From NCBI RefSeq assembly GCF_002836975.1, contig NZ_NIJK01000040.1, forward strand, positions 27,623-91,622: DNA of 64,000 nt. Reading direction: 5' to 3'. The position numbers were made by a program, and so were the translations under genes. The first letter of the stretch is position 1. Each line of letters begins with the position of its first letter. This DNA is from Shewanella indica (GTDB lineage Bacteria; Pseudomonadota; Gammaproteobacteria; Enterobacterales; Shewanellaceae). Under the pieces are notes generated by a model, which saw only the letters and a list, made by a program, of their open reading frames with translations, was not told where the DNA came from and ran no database searches. Positions 28,101 through 38,390 of the stretch are shown in pieces.

Positions 28101-28914
28101 GACCCAGCTTCAAGCCGAGATTTCGGAGCAATCTTTGACACCAGTGGATGAAGAGTGCCCCGAGATCCGTATCCTCTATGAAGATGAACACCTGGTTGCC
28201 ATCCATAAACCGGCGGGATTACTGGTGCACAGAACCTATCTGGCGCGAAAAGAGCGTTTTTTCGCCATGCAGCTGACCCGGGATCTGGTGGGTTGCCATG
28301 TGTTTCCGGTGCACAGGTTGGATAGGCCTACTTCGGGCGTCTTGTTGTTTGCCAAAAGCAGTGAAGTTGCTGCTCTTCTGTGTCAGCAGTTTGCCGGGCG
28401 CGAGACGCGCAAGGAGTATCTGGCCCTGGTGCGCGGTAATATGCACCAAGCCGGTACGCTGGACTATCCACTCAAAGAGGAGTTGGATGCCGTGGCCGAT
28501 AAAGATGCCGACCGCAACAAGGAAGCCCAGGATGCCATTACTCAATATGCGCCGTTGCTCAATGCCGAGATCCCTTTCCCGTCAGGGCGGTACCCCAGCA
28601 GTCGTTTTGCCTTGATGCGCCTCTCGCCGTTGACCGGACGTAAGCATCAGCTCAGAAGGCATATGGCTCATCTGCGTCACCCCATCATAGGTGACACCAC
28701 CCACGGCGATGGCAAACAAAACCGTTTCTTTCGTGAACACTTCGGCCTCAACCGTTTATGGTTGCTGGCTCAGAGCTTGAGCTTCACTCACCCAAAGACA
28801 GGCGAACCCGTCACTATAGTGACAGAGCCGGAGGCTGAATGGCAGCAAGTGTTCGATGGCCTGGGCTGGGATGAGTCCCTGCTTGAGTCAGACAGCGGTT
28901 TACTGCTGGCTTAG
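28072..28914 (+). CDS. truC: tRNA pseudouridine(65) synthase TruC
   Basis: It isomerises U65 of certain tRNAs. A 280-residue RluA-family enzyme with the catalytic motif HRLDRPTSGVLLFA (Asp nucleophile), LVAIHKPAGLLVHR at the N-terminal side of the fold and RLSPLTGRKHQLRRHM later. The start lies inside yqcC, suggesting coupling. The stop codon TAG is part of the 4-bp target duplication of the adjacent MITE-like element, so the insertion left the protein intact. Confidence 0.95.
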   Translation: MNSLPNKQDETQLQAEISEQSLTPVDEECPEIRILYEDEHLVAIHKPAGLLVHRTYLARKERFFAMQLTRDLVGCHVFPVHRLDRPTSGVLLFAKSSEVAALLCQQFAGRETRKEYLALVRGNMHQAGTLDYPLKEELDAVADKDADRNKEAQDAITQYAPLLNAEIPFPSGRYPSSRFALMRLSPLTGRKHQLRRHMAHLRHPIIGDTTHGDGKQNRFFREHFGLNRLWLLAQSLSFTHPKTGEPVTIVTEPEAEWQQVFDGLGWDESLLESDSGLLLA

Positions 28915-29178
28915 GGAAGGTGCGAATAAGTCCTCGTGGCACTCTGGCTTGCACAGCAATTGGCGTTCAAGGCATCTGACTGAAGGCATGCCGGGGCCTG
29001 TCGAAGTCGGATAACGCAGAGAGCCGGTTGCTGTGAAAGCCCCGAAGGGCGTGGCTTACAGACCTGCCTGCTATGTTGTGCTTCTTGCAAAGGACTAGGG
29101 CCATTTGCTGCGAACCACGCCTTGCATCCAGACCCGTAAGCCGACGCAGAGCACACATGGGACTTGTTCGCACCTTCC
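28915..29178. mobile_element. 264-bp MITE-like element with TTAG target duplication
   Basis: Terminal inverted repeats GGAAGGTGCGAATAAGTCC (left, from 28915) and the complement GGAAGGTGCGAACAAGTCC (right, ending 29178) match at 18 of 19 positions. TTAG is directly repeated at 28911-28914 and 29179-29182. No transposase ORF is inside, so it would need one in trans. A YTAR-type target fits the IS5 group, but the parent IS is inferred. Confidence 0.85.
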
Positions 29179-29182
29179 TTAG

Positions 29183-29482
29183 GTTTCGTCTTTATTGGTG
29201 CGCTTGTGCATCATGTCAAGCAAGGGACGGTAAGCGTCGAGTGGATAGTGGGCATGGTGTTGGTCTTGTTGAGCGGCTCTAAAGTAACACATACGGCGAA
29301 CATGAGTTGCCCTTTGATGTTGCTTCTGAAGTTTCTGTCTGCTGCTCTGTCGCATCGCTGCGTTTCCTTATCGCCAATGGCGTGTCGGCTGGGTGTCTGT
29401 TGATGCTTATGCTTGCAGCATAAGCAGACGATACAGTATGGTGGAGAACAATGAGTATTGACTCCGAGGTGCAGAGTATAAC
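29183..29482. other. Region between the MITE and yqcA with no supported gene
   Basis: About 300 bp. One plus-strand frame around 29180-29290 reads like a hydrophobic segment (FVFIGALVHHV, EWIVGMVLVLLSG) but has no plausible start and may be the residue of a small gene. A hairpin lies at 29404-29426. Confidence 0.4.
29404..29426. other. Perfect 9-bp hairpin upstream of yqcA
   Basis: TGCTTATGC (29404-29412) pairs with GCATAAGCA (29418-29426) around TTGCA. No T run follows, so it could be an operator or leader structure. Confidence 0.45.
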
Positions 29483-29947
29483 ATGAAAAAAGTGAACCTG
29501 GTGTTTGGAACTGTCTATGGTAATGCCCAGTTTGTTGCCGAGACGCTCCAGAAGCAGCTCCAGACTCATGGCTTTGAAGCTAAACTTTGGCAAAGTCATG
29601 AGCTTAAAGGATATATACCGGCGGCCGATGAGTATCTGTTGCTGGTTTCTTCCACTACCGGGCAAGGGGATCTTCCGGATGATATTTTGCCCTGGTTTTT
29701 GGAACTGAAAGACACGGCCCCCTACTTGCCTGAGCTCAGGTACGGAGTTATTGCCCTGGGAGACTCGAGTTATGAGACCTTCTGCGGCGCAGGTAAACAA
29801 TTGGATGAACTGTTTGCGGAGCTTGGCGCCAAACGTATCGGTGAACGTTTGGAGATTGATGCCTGCGAAACCATGGAACCCGAGGTCGAGGCTCAAGCAT
29901 GGCTCAACAACTGGCTACCCCTGCTGAAAACAGAAGCGGGCGCCTGA
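29483..29947 (+). CDS. yqcA: Flavodoxin, YqcA/MioC type
   Basis: A 154-residue FMN-binding electron carrier. The phosphate loop is FGTVYGNAQFVAE and the isoalloxazine-contact regions are SSTTGQGDLPDDILPWF and ALGDSSYETFCGAGK. It follows yqcC and truC as in E. coli, although the MITE and an unexplained 300 bp now separate it from truC. Its end overlaps the PTS gene by 49 bp. Confidence 0.9.
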   Translation: MKKVNLVFGTVYGNAQFVAETLQKQLQTHGFEAKLWQSHELKGYIPAADEYLLLVSSTTGQGDLPDDILPWFLELKDTAPYLPELRYGVIALGDSSYETFCGAGKQLDELFAELGAKRIGERLEIDACETMEPEVEAQAWLNNWLPLLKTEAGA

Positions 29948-31380
29948 AAGGCTTTTCACAACATTGGTTTAAGTTTGCTCAGCGCCTGAGTCAGGCGCTG
30001 CTTGTCCCCATAGCTATCCTGCCTGCTGCCGGAGTGATGAAAGGCCTGGCCAGCACGCCGACAGGTATTTTGTCTCCTTCGCTCAATGAGCTGTTTGCCA
30101 CTACTGGCGATCTCATCTTCACTATGATGCCGTTGTTGTTTGCCATCGCGATTGCCATAGGCTTTTGCCGTGATCAGGGGATTGCCGCCTTCAGTGCTGC
30201 GTTCGGTTATGGGGTATTCAACTCAAGCTTATCGCTGCTGGCCTCGCAAAACCCCGTGCACACCTCGGTTTGGCTCGGAGTGGAAACCATAGATACAGGT
30301 ATAGCCGGTGGCATGTTGCTTGGGGTAATGACCTGTTTGGCGATGGCCATGAGTCGTCATTTACGTTTGCCGGCTATCTTTTCCTTCTTTGAGGGACGCC
30401 GCAGCGCGCCATTGTTGATGCTGCCGTTGGCGGTGTTGCTGGCCTATTTGCTGGCGCTTATCTGGCCACCTTTGGCGCACTATATTGAGGTGTTCTCCAA
30501 CTGGGCCGTGTATCAAAAGCCACAGCTGGCCTTTGCCATCTATGGCACGGTGGAACGCCTCTTGCTGCCGCTTGGACTGCACCATATCTGGAATGCGCCT
30601 TTCTATCTCGAGCTTGGGCAGTATTATCAGGATGGTCAATGGCTCAGAGGCGAAGTGGCGCGCTACCTCGCCGGCGATCCCCAGGCCGGCAACCTGGCCG
30701 GTGGCTATCTCATCAAAATGTGGGGCCTGCCAGCGGCGGCCCTGGCGATTTGGCGCTGTGCCGACAAGAGTGAACGCAATCGGCTGGCCGGCATTATGCT
30801 GTCGGCGGCGGCCACCAGTTGGCTCACCGGGGTAACTGAGCCGATTGAGTTTGCTTTCCTGTTTGTGGCGCCTTTGCTGTATCTGGTGCACGCATTGCTG
30901 ACCGGGCTGGCTTATGCTGTCTGTATCTGGCTCGACATTCACTATGGGCTGGTGTTTTCCAACGGTTTGTTGGATTTTGCCCTTTTGTGGCATCAATCCG
31001 CCAACGCCGGTTGGTTTCTGATCCTGGGCCCCTTGACCGCAGTCATCTATTACCTGATTTTCCGGGCTTCCATCATGGCATTCAATCTTAAGACGCCGGG
31101 GCGGCTGGAGCCGGAAACCACTTCGGGCGGCAATCTGCTGGCCATGATAGGCGCGCTCGGCGGCGCCGCCAATATCCGCAACCTCAGCGCCTGTATGACC
31201 CGGTTGCGCCTGAGTGTTGAACGTCCTGAGCTGGTGGACAAGTCACGCTTGTTGGGATTGGGAGCCAAGGGCGTAATAGTGGTGGGGCAGGGCGTTCAGG
31301 TGGTGTTTGGCACCAAGGCCGAGACCTTGAGAGGGCTTTTGCAAAAGTATCTGGACAGCCGCCAGACAAGCCGGAGATAA
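29899..31380 (+). CDS. PTS glucose/GlcNAc-family transporter, EIICB
   Basis: A 493-residue membrane permease with a C-terminal EIIB domain. EIIC features include LVPIAILPAAGVMKG near the N terminus and the substrate signature GVTEPIEFAFLFVAP. The EIIB phosphorylation site is NLSACMTRLRL near residue 430, with Cys present. No EIIA domain is fused and no EI/HPr genes are nearby, so these must come from elsewhere. ATG 29899 overlaps yqcA by 49 bp but has GAGG 7 nt upstream. Sugar specificity is unknown; with the NagR-like site 14 kb away, amino sugar is one guess. Confidence 0.88.
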   Translation: MAQQLATPAENRSGRLKGFSQHWFKFAQRLSQALLVPIAILPAAGVMKGLASTPTGILSPSLNELFATTGDLIFTMMPLLFAIAIAIGFCRDQGIAAFSAAFGYGVFNSSLSLLASQNPVHTSVWLGVETIDTGIAGGMLLGVMTCLAMAMSRHLRLPAIFSFFEGRRSAPLLMLPLAVLLAYLLALIWPPLAHYIEVFSNWAVYQKPQLAFAIYGTVERLLLPLGLHHIWNAPFYLELGQYYQDGQWLRGEVARYLAGDPQAGNLAGGYLIKMWGLPAAALAIWRCADKSERNRLAGIMLSAAATSWLTGVTEPIEFAFLFVAPLLYLVHALLTGLAYAVCIWLDIHYGLVFSNGLLDFALLWHQSANAGWFLILGPLTAVIYYLIFRASIMAFNLKTPGRLEPETTSGGNLLAMIGALGGAANIRNLSACMTRLRLSVERPELVDKSRLLGLGAKGVIVVGQGVQVVFGTKAETLRGLLQKYLDSRQTSRR

Positions 31381-31466
31381 CGAGCTGCTTTTGATGAATA
31401 AATTTTAAGCGCGCCAGTGGCGAGACTGTGGCATATTCAAACTTTAATGCTGTAATCGGAGCCGAT

Positions 31467-32300
31467 ATGCCACGCAAAATACTGATGATTGATTGTGCCG
31501 ATGAATATGGGCTTATCGCCAGAGTTACTGGGGTATGCTTTCAGCACAGACTGAATATCATCAAAAACAACGAGTTTGTTGATAATCAGCAGGGGCGCTT
31601 TTTCATGCGTACCGAGCTTGAAGGTGAGTTCGATGAAGCTAAGCTGTTAGAAGAATTGGCTGAAGTTCTGCCCAAGCAAAACCATATGAAACTGGTGGAT
31701 GCCGGACGCAAGCGCATAGTGGTGTTGGCGACCAAGGAGGCCCATTGCCTCGGTGATCTCTTGATGAAAACTTACTATGGTGCCCTCGATGTGGAAATAG
31801 CCGCCATAGTGGCCAACTACGATACGCTGGCACCGCTGGCTGCCAAGTTTGAGGTACCTTTTCATCATGTCAGCCATCAGGGGCTGGATCGCAGCGCCCA
31901 CGAGCGTGCCATGTTGGAGATTATCGCCGGCTATCAGCCTGAATACCTGGTACTGGCCAAATATATGCGGGTGCTTACCCCAGAGTTTGTCGAGCAGTAT
32001 CCCAATAAGATTATCAATATTCATCACTCCTTTCTGCCGGCCTTTATCGGTGCCAATCCCTATCGTCAGGCGTGGGAGCGCGGGGTGAAAATTATTGGGG
32101 CCACGGCGCACTTTGTGAATAACTGTTTGGATGAGGGGCCCATCATTAAGCAGGATGTTATCCCTGTGGATCACAGTTACAGCGCGGCAGATATGGCCAA
32201 AGCCGGCCGAGATGTGGAAAAAAGTGTTCTCAGCCGGGCTCTGGCGCTGGTACTCAATGAACAGGTTGTGGTGTACGGCAACAAAACCTTGGTATTTTAA
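31467..32300 (+). CDS. purU: Formyltetrahydrofolate deformylase
   Basis: It hydrolyses 10-formyl-THF to THF and formate, balancing one-carbon pools. The 277 residues comprise an N-terminal ACT domain (ILMIDCADEYGLIARVTGVC) and a formyltransferase-like domain with NIHHSFLPAFIGANPYRQA and IIGATAHFV, the family catalytic region. I chose ATG 31467 because CGGAG lies 6 nt upstream and MPRKILMIDC is a natural start; a GTG at 31428 is also in frame. Confidence 0.95.
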   Translation: MPRKILMIDCADEYGLIARVTGVCFQHRLNIIKNNEFVDNQQGRFFMRTELEGEFDEAKLLEELAEVLPKQNHMKLVDAGRKRIVVLATKEAHCLGDLLMKTYYGALDVEIAAIVANYDTLAPLAAKFEVPFHHVSHQGLDRSAHERAMLEIIAGYQPEYLVLAKYMRVLTPEFVEQYPNKIINIHHSFLPAFIGANPYRQAWERGVKIIGATAHFVNNCLDEGPIIKQDVIPVDHSYSAADMAKAGRDVEKSVLSRALALVLNEQVVVYGNKTLVF

Positions 32301-32325
32301 TCCGAGTGTTTTGGGCTCAGTGAGT

Positions 32326-32691
32326 TCAGCGGAAACTCACGTAGAGTTTTTCCTCTTCTGGGATCATGGCCATATCGGAAATGGTCACTTTGCCGGGCAG
32401 GAAGCGGCCAATCTTTTTGGCTGTGCGATCGGCGCCATGACTCATGGCAAATTGATGCAGTGACTCACCATTGCATACCAGTCGAGGGAATACTCGCTGT
32501 TCATTGATCCGGTATTCACGTAAGGTGGTGGAAAACTCTATCATGCTGTTGCTGGCACTGGATTTACAGACCTGGATTAAGGCCTGCTCGATATAAGGAT
32601 CCATTACGGCCTGGGCACTGAGAGAGCCGAAGCTCAGGCCGGCGACAGCCAGTAATACTGCGCCGGTGCGGGTACGTTGGCAAAGGTTCAT
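32326..32691 (-). CDS. DUF3718 family exported protein
   Basis: A 121-residue protein with signal peptide MNLCQRTRTGAVLLAVAGLS and likely cleavage after SAQA. The mature part has two Cys (VCKSSASN and LVCNGESL) that could form a disulphide, as in DUF3718 proteins of Shewanella. I chose ATG 32691 because AAGGAG is 6 nt upstream; an in-frame ATG 27 nt earlier lacks this. It converges with purU. Function unknown. Confidence 0.8.
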   Translation of the reverse strand: MNLCQRTRTGAVLLAVAGLSFGSLSAQAVMDPYIEQALIQVCKSSASNSMIEFSTTLREYRINEQRVFPRLVCNGESLHQFAMSHGADRTAKKIGRFLPGKVTISDMAMIPEEEKLYVSFR

Positions 32692-32845
32692 GGCTTGCTC
32701 CTTTTCGGGATGCTTCAAGTACCATTTAAGTACAGTCGCAGCAGCGGCATTTGCCAGCGATGGAATTGAGGCTTTCTGTCAGCAGTTGTTGCTGTTTGGG
32801 CAGGGTGTGTCCCAAGGTGTGGAAGTTTGTCTCTTGGTAAGTAAA

Positions 32846-32886
32846 TGTGTCTGCCTGTGCCCTTATGGGCAGATCAGACAGACACA
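32846..32886. other. Nested inverted repeat between the DUF3718 gene and dapD
   Basis: TGTGTCTG near 32846 faces CAGACACA near 32879-32886, with an inner TGCCC/GGGCA hairpin. It lies in the 257-bp gap upstream of the DUF3718 gene. It may be a terminator for dapD or a regulator site. Confidence 0.4.
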
Positions 32887-32897
32887 TAGATGGGGAT

Positions 32898-32933
32898 ACT
32901 GACCTAATAAAGTGTTTATTGCTCTAGGTCAGT
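32898..32933 (-). terminator. Hairpin just downstream of dapD
   Basis: ACTGACCTA (32898-32906) pairs perfectly with TAGGTCAGT (32925-32933), 16 bp past the dapD stop on the minus strand. AATAAA/TTTATT can extend the stem. There is no U tract after it, so Rho-independent termination is uncertain. Confidence 0.5.
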
Positions 32934-32948
32934 TCCCGAGGGCAAGGG

Positions 32949-33773
32949 TCAGTCGACCATTCGCAGCAGTTCGTTGATACCCACTTTCCCGCGGGTCTTC
33001 TCGTCTACCTTCTTGACTATGATGGCGGCATAAAGATTGTACTTGCCGCAGTTGGAAGGCAGAGTGCCTGACACCACCACAGAACCTGCTGGAACCCGGC
33101 CATAGTGAATTTCGCCGGTTTCGCGGTCATAGATGCGGGTGCTCTGGCCGATATAGACCCCCATGGAGATCACTGAGCCTTCCTCGACCACGACTCCTTC
33201 AACGATTTCAGAGCGGGCACCGATAAAGCAATTGTCTTCAATAATGGTCGGGCCGGCCTGCAGTGGCTCGAGTACGCCACCGATGCCGACACCGCCGGAG
33301 AGATGCACGTTTTTACCAATTTGCGCGCAGGAGCCAACCGTGGCCCAGGTGTCGACCATGGTGCCTTCATCCACATAGGCGCCCAGGTTAACGTAAGAGG
33401 GCATAAGCACAGTGTTTTTACCGATGAAAGAGCCTTTGCGCACCGCAGCCGGTGGCACAACACGTATGGCTTCGGCGCGAAAACGCGCTTCATCATAGTC
33501 GGCAAACTTCTGTGGTACCTTGTCGAAATACTTGGTTTCGGCCCCGTCGATTACGCCATTGTCGAAGATGCGGAAAGACAGCAAAACGGCTTTCTTGAGC
33601 CATTGGTGCACATGCCATTGGCCGTCCAGTTTCTCGGCCACTCGGGCCTCGCCTCTGTCCAGCATGTCAATCACTCGTTCCACGTCGGCACGCAGCTCGG
33701 CGTCAACTGTGGTTGGGCTTATCTGTGCGCGAGCTTCAAAAGCCGCCTCAATACGTTGGCGTAAAGCCTCCAT
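32949..33773 (-). CDS. dapD: 2,3,4,5-tetrahydropyridine-2,6-dicarboxylate N-succinyltransferase
   Basis: It transfers succinyl from succinyl-CoA in the diaminopimelate/lysine pathway. The 274 residues include a helical N-terminal part and a left-handed beta-helix of hexapeptide repeats ([51 protein letters not shown]). It lies 17 bp downstream of glnD on the same strand, in the map-glnD-dapD order also found in E. coli. Confidence 0.97.
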   Translation of the reverse strand: MEALRQRIEAAFEARAQISPTTVDAELRADVERVIDMLDRGEARVAEKLDGQWHVHQWLKKAVLLSFRIFDNGVIDGAETKYFDKVPQKFADYDEARFRAEAIRVVPPAAVRKGSFIGKNTVLMPSYVNLGAYVDEGTMVDTWATVGSCAQIGKNVHLSGGVGIGGVLEPLQAGPTIIEDNCFIGARSEIVEGVVVEEGSVISMGVYIGQSTRIYDRETGEIHYGRVPAGSVVVSGTLPSNCGKYNLYAAIIVKKVDEKTRGKVGINELLRMVD

Positions 33774-33790
33774 TGGTTTCTCCCGTTTAC

Positions 33791-36370
33791 TTAGGTTGTT
33801 GGGGTCCCGAATTGGGACAGGGCACTGATCAGTGACTCTTTCAGCCTGTGTTGCTGGGCTTCATCCAGTGCCAGTCCCTGATTGGTTTGTAGAATAAAAA
33901 AGTCCTCAGCGCGCTCGCCTATCGTGGTGATCTTGGCCGCCAGCAGGGTGACATCACAGCGATAGAAGGTTTCACCTATCTTGGCCAGCAGACCTGGGCT
34001 ATCCAAGGCTATCAGCTCCATCATACTTGTACCATGGCGGCGGGTAGGCAGAAAACTGACCTGAGTCGGAACTTTAAAAGGTTTCATCTTGCGCGACAAC
34101 TTGCGAAAGCGCGGGATCTTGGGTTGTTCGCCACTGAGCGCTTTGCCAAGGGCCTTGCGTATACTTTGTATCCGCGATAACTGACTAACCGCCTTGCCGT
34201 CCTGCTCGAGGATCACAAAGGTATCCAAAGCGTAATTGTCCTTGGATGTCATGATGTTGGCATCATGAACATTGATATTCTTGTTGTCCAGCACCGCCAT
34301 CACAGTGGCAAACAGCTTGGGTTTGTCCTGGCAGTAGACAAACAGCTCTGTGCCGCCACGGGTGGTGTGTTTGGATACCATTACCAGCGGTTCATCCTGC
34401 TTGTGCTTTAGAATGGCCTCAGCGTGCCAGGCGATTTGATTGGGTTGATGACGCAAAAAGTAATCGGCCTTGAATCTCTGCCACAGTAGATCGAGAGTCT
34501 TCTCCTTGAAGCCGCGCCGCAGCAACTCTTTCTTGGCTTTAGCTTGATGCTCCCGTACCCGGGCACGAATATCCACCGGCTTTTCTTTACCGCGGGCAAG
34601 CACTCTCTGAGTGGCAAAATAGAGATCCCTGAGCAGGGAGCCCTTCCAGTTGTTCCAGGTTTTTTCATTGGTGGCACAGATATCGGCTACCGTCAGGCAG
34701 TAGAGGTAACTCAGGTGCACCGCATCGCGAACTTTATCGGCAAAGTCGGCGACCACTTCCGGATCGGAAATATCCCGCCGCTGGGCGACAATCGACATCA
34801 ACAGATGATTTTCTACCAACCAGCTGACCAAGCGGCCGTCGTGGTCGTTGAGACCGTGCAGTTTGCAAAATTCCAGCGCATCGACTGCGCCGAGCTTACT
34901 GTGATCGCCGCCGCGGCCTTTGGCGATGTCGTGGAAAATGGCCGCCAATACCAGCAGCCCCTTTTTTGGCAATTGATTGATCAGCACAGAGCCGAGTGGG
35001 AATTCCTCTTTCTGTTCTGCCTGGGCAAATTTGTCGATATTGAGCAGCAGCCTGTGAGTGTGTTCATCTACCGTGTAGGCGTGGAAGAGGTCAAACTGCA
35101 TCTGGCCTTCAATGGCGCGCCAGGCAGGTAAATAAGCCGACATCACTCCGTGTTTGTGCATTAGCGACAGGGCGGCAATACCGCGAGCATGACGGAGAAT
35201 TTCCATAAATACTCTGCGGCAGCCCTCCCGGGCCATCAGAGGTTGCGGCTGGGCGCGTCTGGCTCTTCTCAGCGCCCTCAGGGTTGGCGCGTAAATTCCC
35301 TGAATGTTGGAATTGCGGGCCACATGCAAAAACAGCCTGACGATCTCTTCCGGATCGTCAAACAGCGCCAAGTCCAGCGCCTCGATAAAGCGACCGCGGC
35401 GCTGATAGTGTTCATCTATAGGCTGGATTTCCAGCGCCTGAGTGTGTCCCAGGGTGGCGCGTTTGAACAGTTGCAGCAGCATCTCGTTGAGCTCCATCAC
35501 CCGCCGCACTGTGCGGTAATAGTGCTTCATCATCTGCTCGACCGCCAGTTGGGTAGCGTCTTCGTAACCCATGAGGCCGGCTACCTGACGCTGCAAGTCA
35601 AACAGCAAACGGTTTTCGTCGCGGCCCGATGCCAGGTGCAGGGCAAATCTCAGCTCCCAGAGGAAGTGCTGACACTCAAGCAACTCTTCGAGTTCGGCCT
35701 GCTGCAAAAAACCATGCTCGACCAGTTCTTCAAGTCTGGCGGCATCGAAGTGGCGCATAGCGACCCAGGCTATGGTCTGAATATCCCTCAGGCCACCGGG
35801 GCAGGTCTTGATATTGGGCTCAAGATCGAAGGCGTTGGCCCTGGCATGGCGGGCACGCTGTTCATCTCGCTTGGCATTGAAAAACGCGTTTGAGGGCCAG
35901 AATTGGTGCTCGCGAATCGCGTCGTAGAGAGTATCAAACAGGATTTCCGGGCCGGTAAGCAGTCTGGCTTCCAATAGGTTGGTGGCTATGGTGATGTCTT
36001 GTCGACCCTGTTGCAGGGTTTCTTTCAAGGTTCTGACACTGTGACCGATTTCAAGACCAGCGTCCCAGAGAAAGGCGATATAAGCACTGAGCCTGCTCTC
36101 GGCTGCTGGGTCCAGGTTGTCATCCACCAGAAACAGCAGATCTATGTCCGAGTAGGGATGCAGCTCACCGCGGCCATAGCCGCCGACGGCGATAAGAGCG
36201 ATGGGATAAGCATCCAAGCCTTCGGCCTGCCATTGTTCAATCAGCTGCTTATCGACAAAGCGACAGCGGCTGGTAACCAGTTCGACTATCTTTTCTCGCG
36301 AGGTAAACCTGTCAAACAGGGCTTGATTCTGCTCACAAAGTGCCGTTTTGGCTGCCAGCGCTGTGCTCAT
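33791..36370 (-). CDS. glnD: Bifunctional uridylyltransferase/uridylyl-removing enzyme GlnD
   Basis: It uridylylates and deuridylylates PII proteins according to glutamine, controlling nitrogen assimilation. The 859 residues include a nucleotidyltransferase site [19 protein letters not shown], an HD hydrolase domain with [16 protein letters not shown], and two C-terminal ACT domains ([39 protein letters not shown]). I chose ATG 36370 ([14 protein letters not shown]) with AAGGA upstream; the frame stays open further upstream into map, but that part is not GlnD-like. Confidence 0.97.
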   Translation of the reverse strand: MSTALAAKTALCEQNQALFDRFTSREKIVELVTSRCRFVDKQLIEQWQAEGLDAYPIALIAVGGYGRGELHPYSDIDLLFLVDDNLDPAAESRLSAYIAFLWDAGLEIGHSVRTLKETLQQGRQDITIATNLLEARLLTGPEILFDTLYDAIREHQFWPSNAFFNAKRDEQRARHARANAFDLEPNIKTCPGGLRDIQTIAWVAMRHFDAARLEELVEHGFLQQAELEELLECQHFLWELRFALHLASGRDENRLLFDLQRQVAGLMGYEDATQLAVEQMMKHYYRTVRRVMELNEMLLQLFKRATLGHTQALEIQPIDEHYQRRGRFIEALDLALFDDPEEIVRLFLHVARNSNIQGIYAPTLRALRRARRAQPQPLMAREGCRRVFMEILRHARGIAALSLMHKHGVMSAYLPAWRAIEGQMQFDLFHAYTVDEHTHRLLLNIDKFAQAEQKEEFPLGSVLINQLPKKGLLVLAAIFHDIAKGRGGDHSKLGAVDALEFCKLHGLNDHDGRLVSWLVENHLLMSIVAQRRDISDPEVVADFADKVRDAVHLSYLYCLTVADICATNEKTWNNWKGSLLRDLYFATQRVLARGKEKPVDIRARVREHQAKAKKELLRRGFKEKTLDLLWQRFKADYFLRHQPNQIAWHAEAILKHKQDEPLVMVSKHTTRGGTELFVYCQDKPKLFATVMAVLDNKNINVHDANIMTSKDNYALDTFVILEQDGKAVSQLSRIQSIRKALGKALSGEQPKIPRFRKLSRKMKPFKVPTQVSFLPTRRHGTSMMELIALDSPGLLAKIGETFYRCDVTLLAAKITTIGERAEDFFILQTNQGLALDEAQQHRLKESLISALSQFGTPTT

Positions 36371-36390
36371 TCTATTCCTTGGGTGACGCC

Positions 36391-37194
36391 TTATTTGGCG
36401 TGATTGATGATCCTCGGGAAATCTTCCTCGGCGCGCAGCGTCAGAACTTCTACGCCGGTTTCGGTGATTAACAGAGTATGTTCCCACTGAGCTGAATTTT
36501 TACCATCTGAGGTGGTGACAGTCCAGCCGTCATCCTTATTCAGTACAGAAGTGTGGCGACCGGCGTTGATCATCGGCTCAATGGTAAAGCACATGCCGGG
36601 GCGCAATATGGTCTTGTCGTTGTTTCTGTAATGCACCACCTGTGGTTCTTCGTGGAAGCCTGCGCCGATACCGTGACCGCAGTAATCCTGCACGATTGAA
36701 TATTTGTCCAGGCCTGACTTGCTGGCCTTGATAAACTTCTCAACTGTGGTACCAATCTCGCCCAGCTGCATGCCGGGGCGAACTTTACGGATGGCGGCGT
36801 AGAGGCTCTCCTGGGCGATACGGCACAGGCGGCGATCTTTCGGGCTGACATCACCGATCAGGAACATTTTGGAAGTGTCGCCGTGATAACCGTCCTTGAT
36901 AACTGTGATATCAATGTTAAGGATATCGCCGTCCTTGAGCACGCGATCACTGGGAATACCGTGGCAGATCACCTCATTGATAGAGGTGCAGATGGACTTG
37001 GGAAAACCGTGGTAATTGAGCGGCGCGGAGATGGCGCCCTGTTCTTCGGTGTACTTGGCGCAGATATCGTTGAGTTCGTTGGTACTGACCCCGACCTTGA
37101 CGTGTGGGGCTATCATTTCCAACACATTGGCGGCCAGCTTGCCGGCGGCGCGCATTTTCTCAATTTCTTCTGCTGTCTTGATGACTATACTCAT
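36391..37194 (-). CDS. map: Methionine aminopeptidase, type I
   Basis: It removes the initiator Met from nascent proteins. The 267 residues carry the metal ligands in [17 protein letters not shown] (two Asp), [12 protein letters not shown] (His), TIEPMIN and a final Glu near QWEHT. I chose ATG 37194 ([14 protein letters not shown]), the usual N terminus; 15 upstream in-frame codons are not family-like. It is divergent from rpsB, a very conserved neighbourhood. Confidence 0.97.
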   Translation of the reverse strand: MSIVIKTAEEIEKMRAAGKLAANVLEMIAPHVKVGVSTNELNDICAKYTEEQGAISAPLNYHGFPKSICTSINEVICHGIPSDRVLKDGDILNIDITVIKDGYHGDTSKMFLIGDVSPKDRRLCRIAQESLYAAIRKVRPGMQLGEIGTTVEKFIKASKSGLDKYSIVQDYCGHGIGAGFHEEPQVVHYRNNDKTILRPGMCFTIEPMINAGRHTSVLNKDDGWTVTTSDGKNSAQWEHTLLITETGVEVLTLRAEEDFPRIINHAK

Positions 37195-37319
37195 GGGGCT
37201 TTCTCTTAATAACGAGTGCCTTGGCCAAGGCCAATTCACCTTGTTTGTGAAACGGTAAAATAACGCTACTGACGCGGCTTTGAACTGAGTTTAAGGCCGA
37301 CATGAGAGCGGTAAAAAGT

Positions 37320-37348
37320 TTGTGTTTGCCGGCGATTTATGGTATAAA
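37320..37348 (+). promoter_or_regulatory. rpsB: rpsB promoter
   Basis: TTGTGT (37320-37325), a 17-bp spacer and TATAAA (37343-37348) predict a start near 37355 and a leader of about 255 nt. Confidence 0.7.
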
Positions 37349-37354
37349 GCGCGC

Positions 37355-37609
37355 CGTTATGTTTGACTCTAAGTGACTTTGAGTTGACGACTCTATGAGT
37401 TCGAATTAGCTTCAAGTCGGCTGCCTTTGATGGGGGAACCCATTTTGTCGGCAGGTAAGAGTAAAGATGGCGGCCATTATACATGGCATTTAACTCAAAT
37501 ACTAAATCACACACGTATCGACACATTCTTCGGGGTGCCCGCGGCTTGACCAAAGGGTCGAAGACATGGGATGCGTGGAGGTCTAACCCCTTAAATTAAG
37601 GTATAGAAA
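37355..37609 (+). promoter_or_regulatory. rpsB: Long rpsB 5' leader, likely S2 autoregulatory RNA
   Basis: The 255-nt leader between the promoter and rpsB is far longer than needed and GC-structured near its 3' end (about 37530-37600). In enterobacteria the rpsB leader contains a conserved S2-binding structure that represses rpsB-tsf translation. I infer the same here from position; the fold was not computed. No gene is supported within it. Confidence 0.55.
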
Positions 37610-38338
37610 ATGACTACAGTTTCAATGCGCGATATGCTCCAGGCCGGTGTACACTTCGGTCACCAAACCCGTTACTGGAACCCTAAGATGAAGCCTTTCA
37701 TCTTCGGTGCTCGCAACGGTGTACACATCATCAACCTCGAGCACACTGTGCCAATGTTCAATGAAGCTCTGGCTTTCATCAGCAACATTGCTTCCAAGAA
37801 AGGTAAAATCCTGTTCGTAGGCACCAAGCGCGCTGCCAGTGAAGCCATCAAAGAAGCTGCCGTATCTTGCGAGCAGTTCTACGTGGACAAGCGCTGGCTC
37901 GGCGGTATGCTGACCAACTGGAAAACCGTTCGTCAGTCAATCAAGCGCCTGAAAGATCTGGAAACCCAGTCTGTTGACGGTACTTTCGACAAGCTGACCA
38001 AGAAAGAAGCGCTGATGCGTACCCGTGAGCTGGAAAAGCTTGAGAAGTCTCTGGGTGGTATCAAGAACATGGGCGGTCTGCCAGACGCCATTTTCGTTAT
38101 CGGTGCCGACCATGAACACATCGCTATCAAAGAAGCCAACAACCTGGGTATCCCAGTTGTTGCCGTAGTAGATACCAACTCTGCTCCAGATGGCGTTGAC
38201 TACATCATTCCTGGTAACGACGACGCTATGCGTGCAATCCGTTTGTATGCTGAGTCTGTAGCTGCTGCTGCCAAAGCTGGCCGTGGTCAGGACCTGGCTG
38301 TTCAAGCTGAAGAAGACGGTTTCATCGAAGCTGAATAA
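37610..38338 (+). CDS. rpsB: 30S ribosomal protein S2
   Basis: A 242-residue S2 starting [27 protein letters not shown], with [35 protein letters not shown] and [27 protein letters not shown]. It has strong high-expression codon bias and is transcribed with tsf through a partial terminator. Confidence 0.98.
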   Translation: MTTVSMRDMLQAGVHFGHQTRYWNPKMKPFIFGARNGVHIINLEHTVPMFNEALAFISNIASKKGKILFVGTKRAASEAIKEAAVSCEQFYVDKRWLGGMLTNWKTVRQSIKRLKDLETQSVDGTFDKLTKKEALMRTRELEKLEKSLGGIKNMGGLPDAIFVIGADHEHIAIKEANNLGIPVVAVVDTNSAPDGVDYIIPGNDDAMRAIRLYAESVAAAAKAGRGQDLAVQAEEDGFIEAE

Positions 38339-38390
38339 TAAGGTGCGATGCTAGTACATCACCCTTATTAACCAAGAGATATGATTGGTT

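Noticed and set aside
37266..37553. 95-codon minus-strand ORF in the rpsB leader
   Set aside because: Overlaps the rpsB promoter and structured leader; no protein features.
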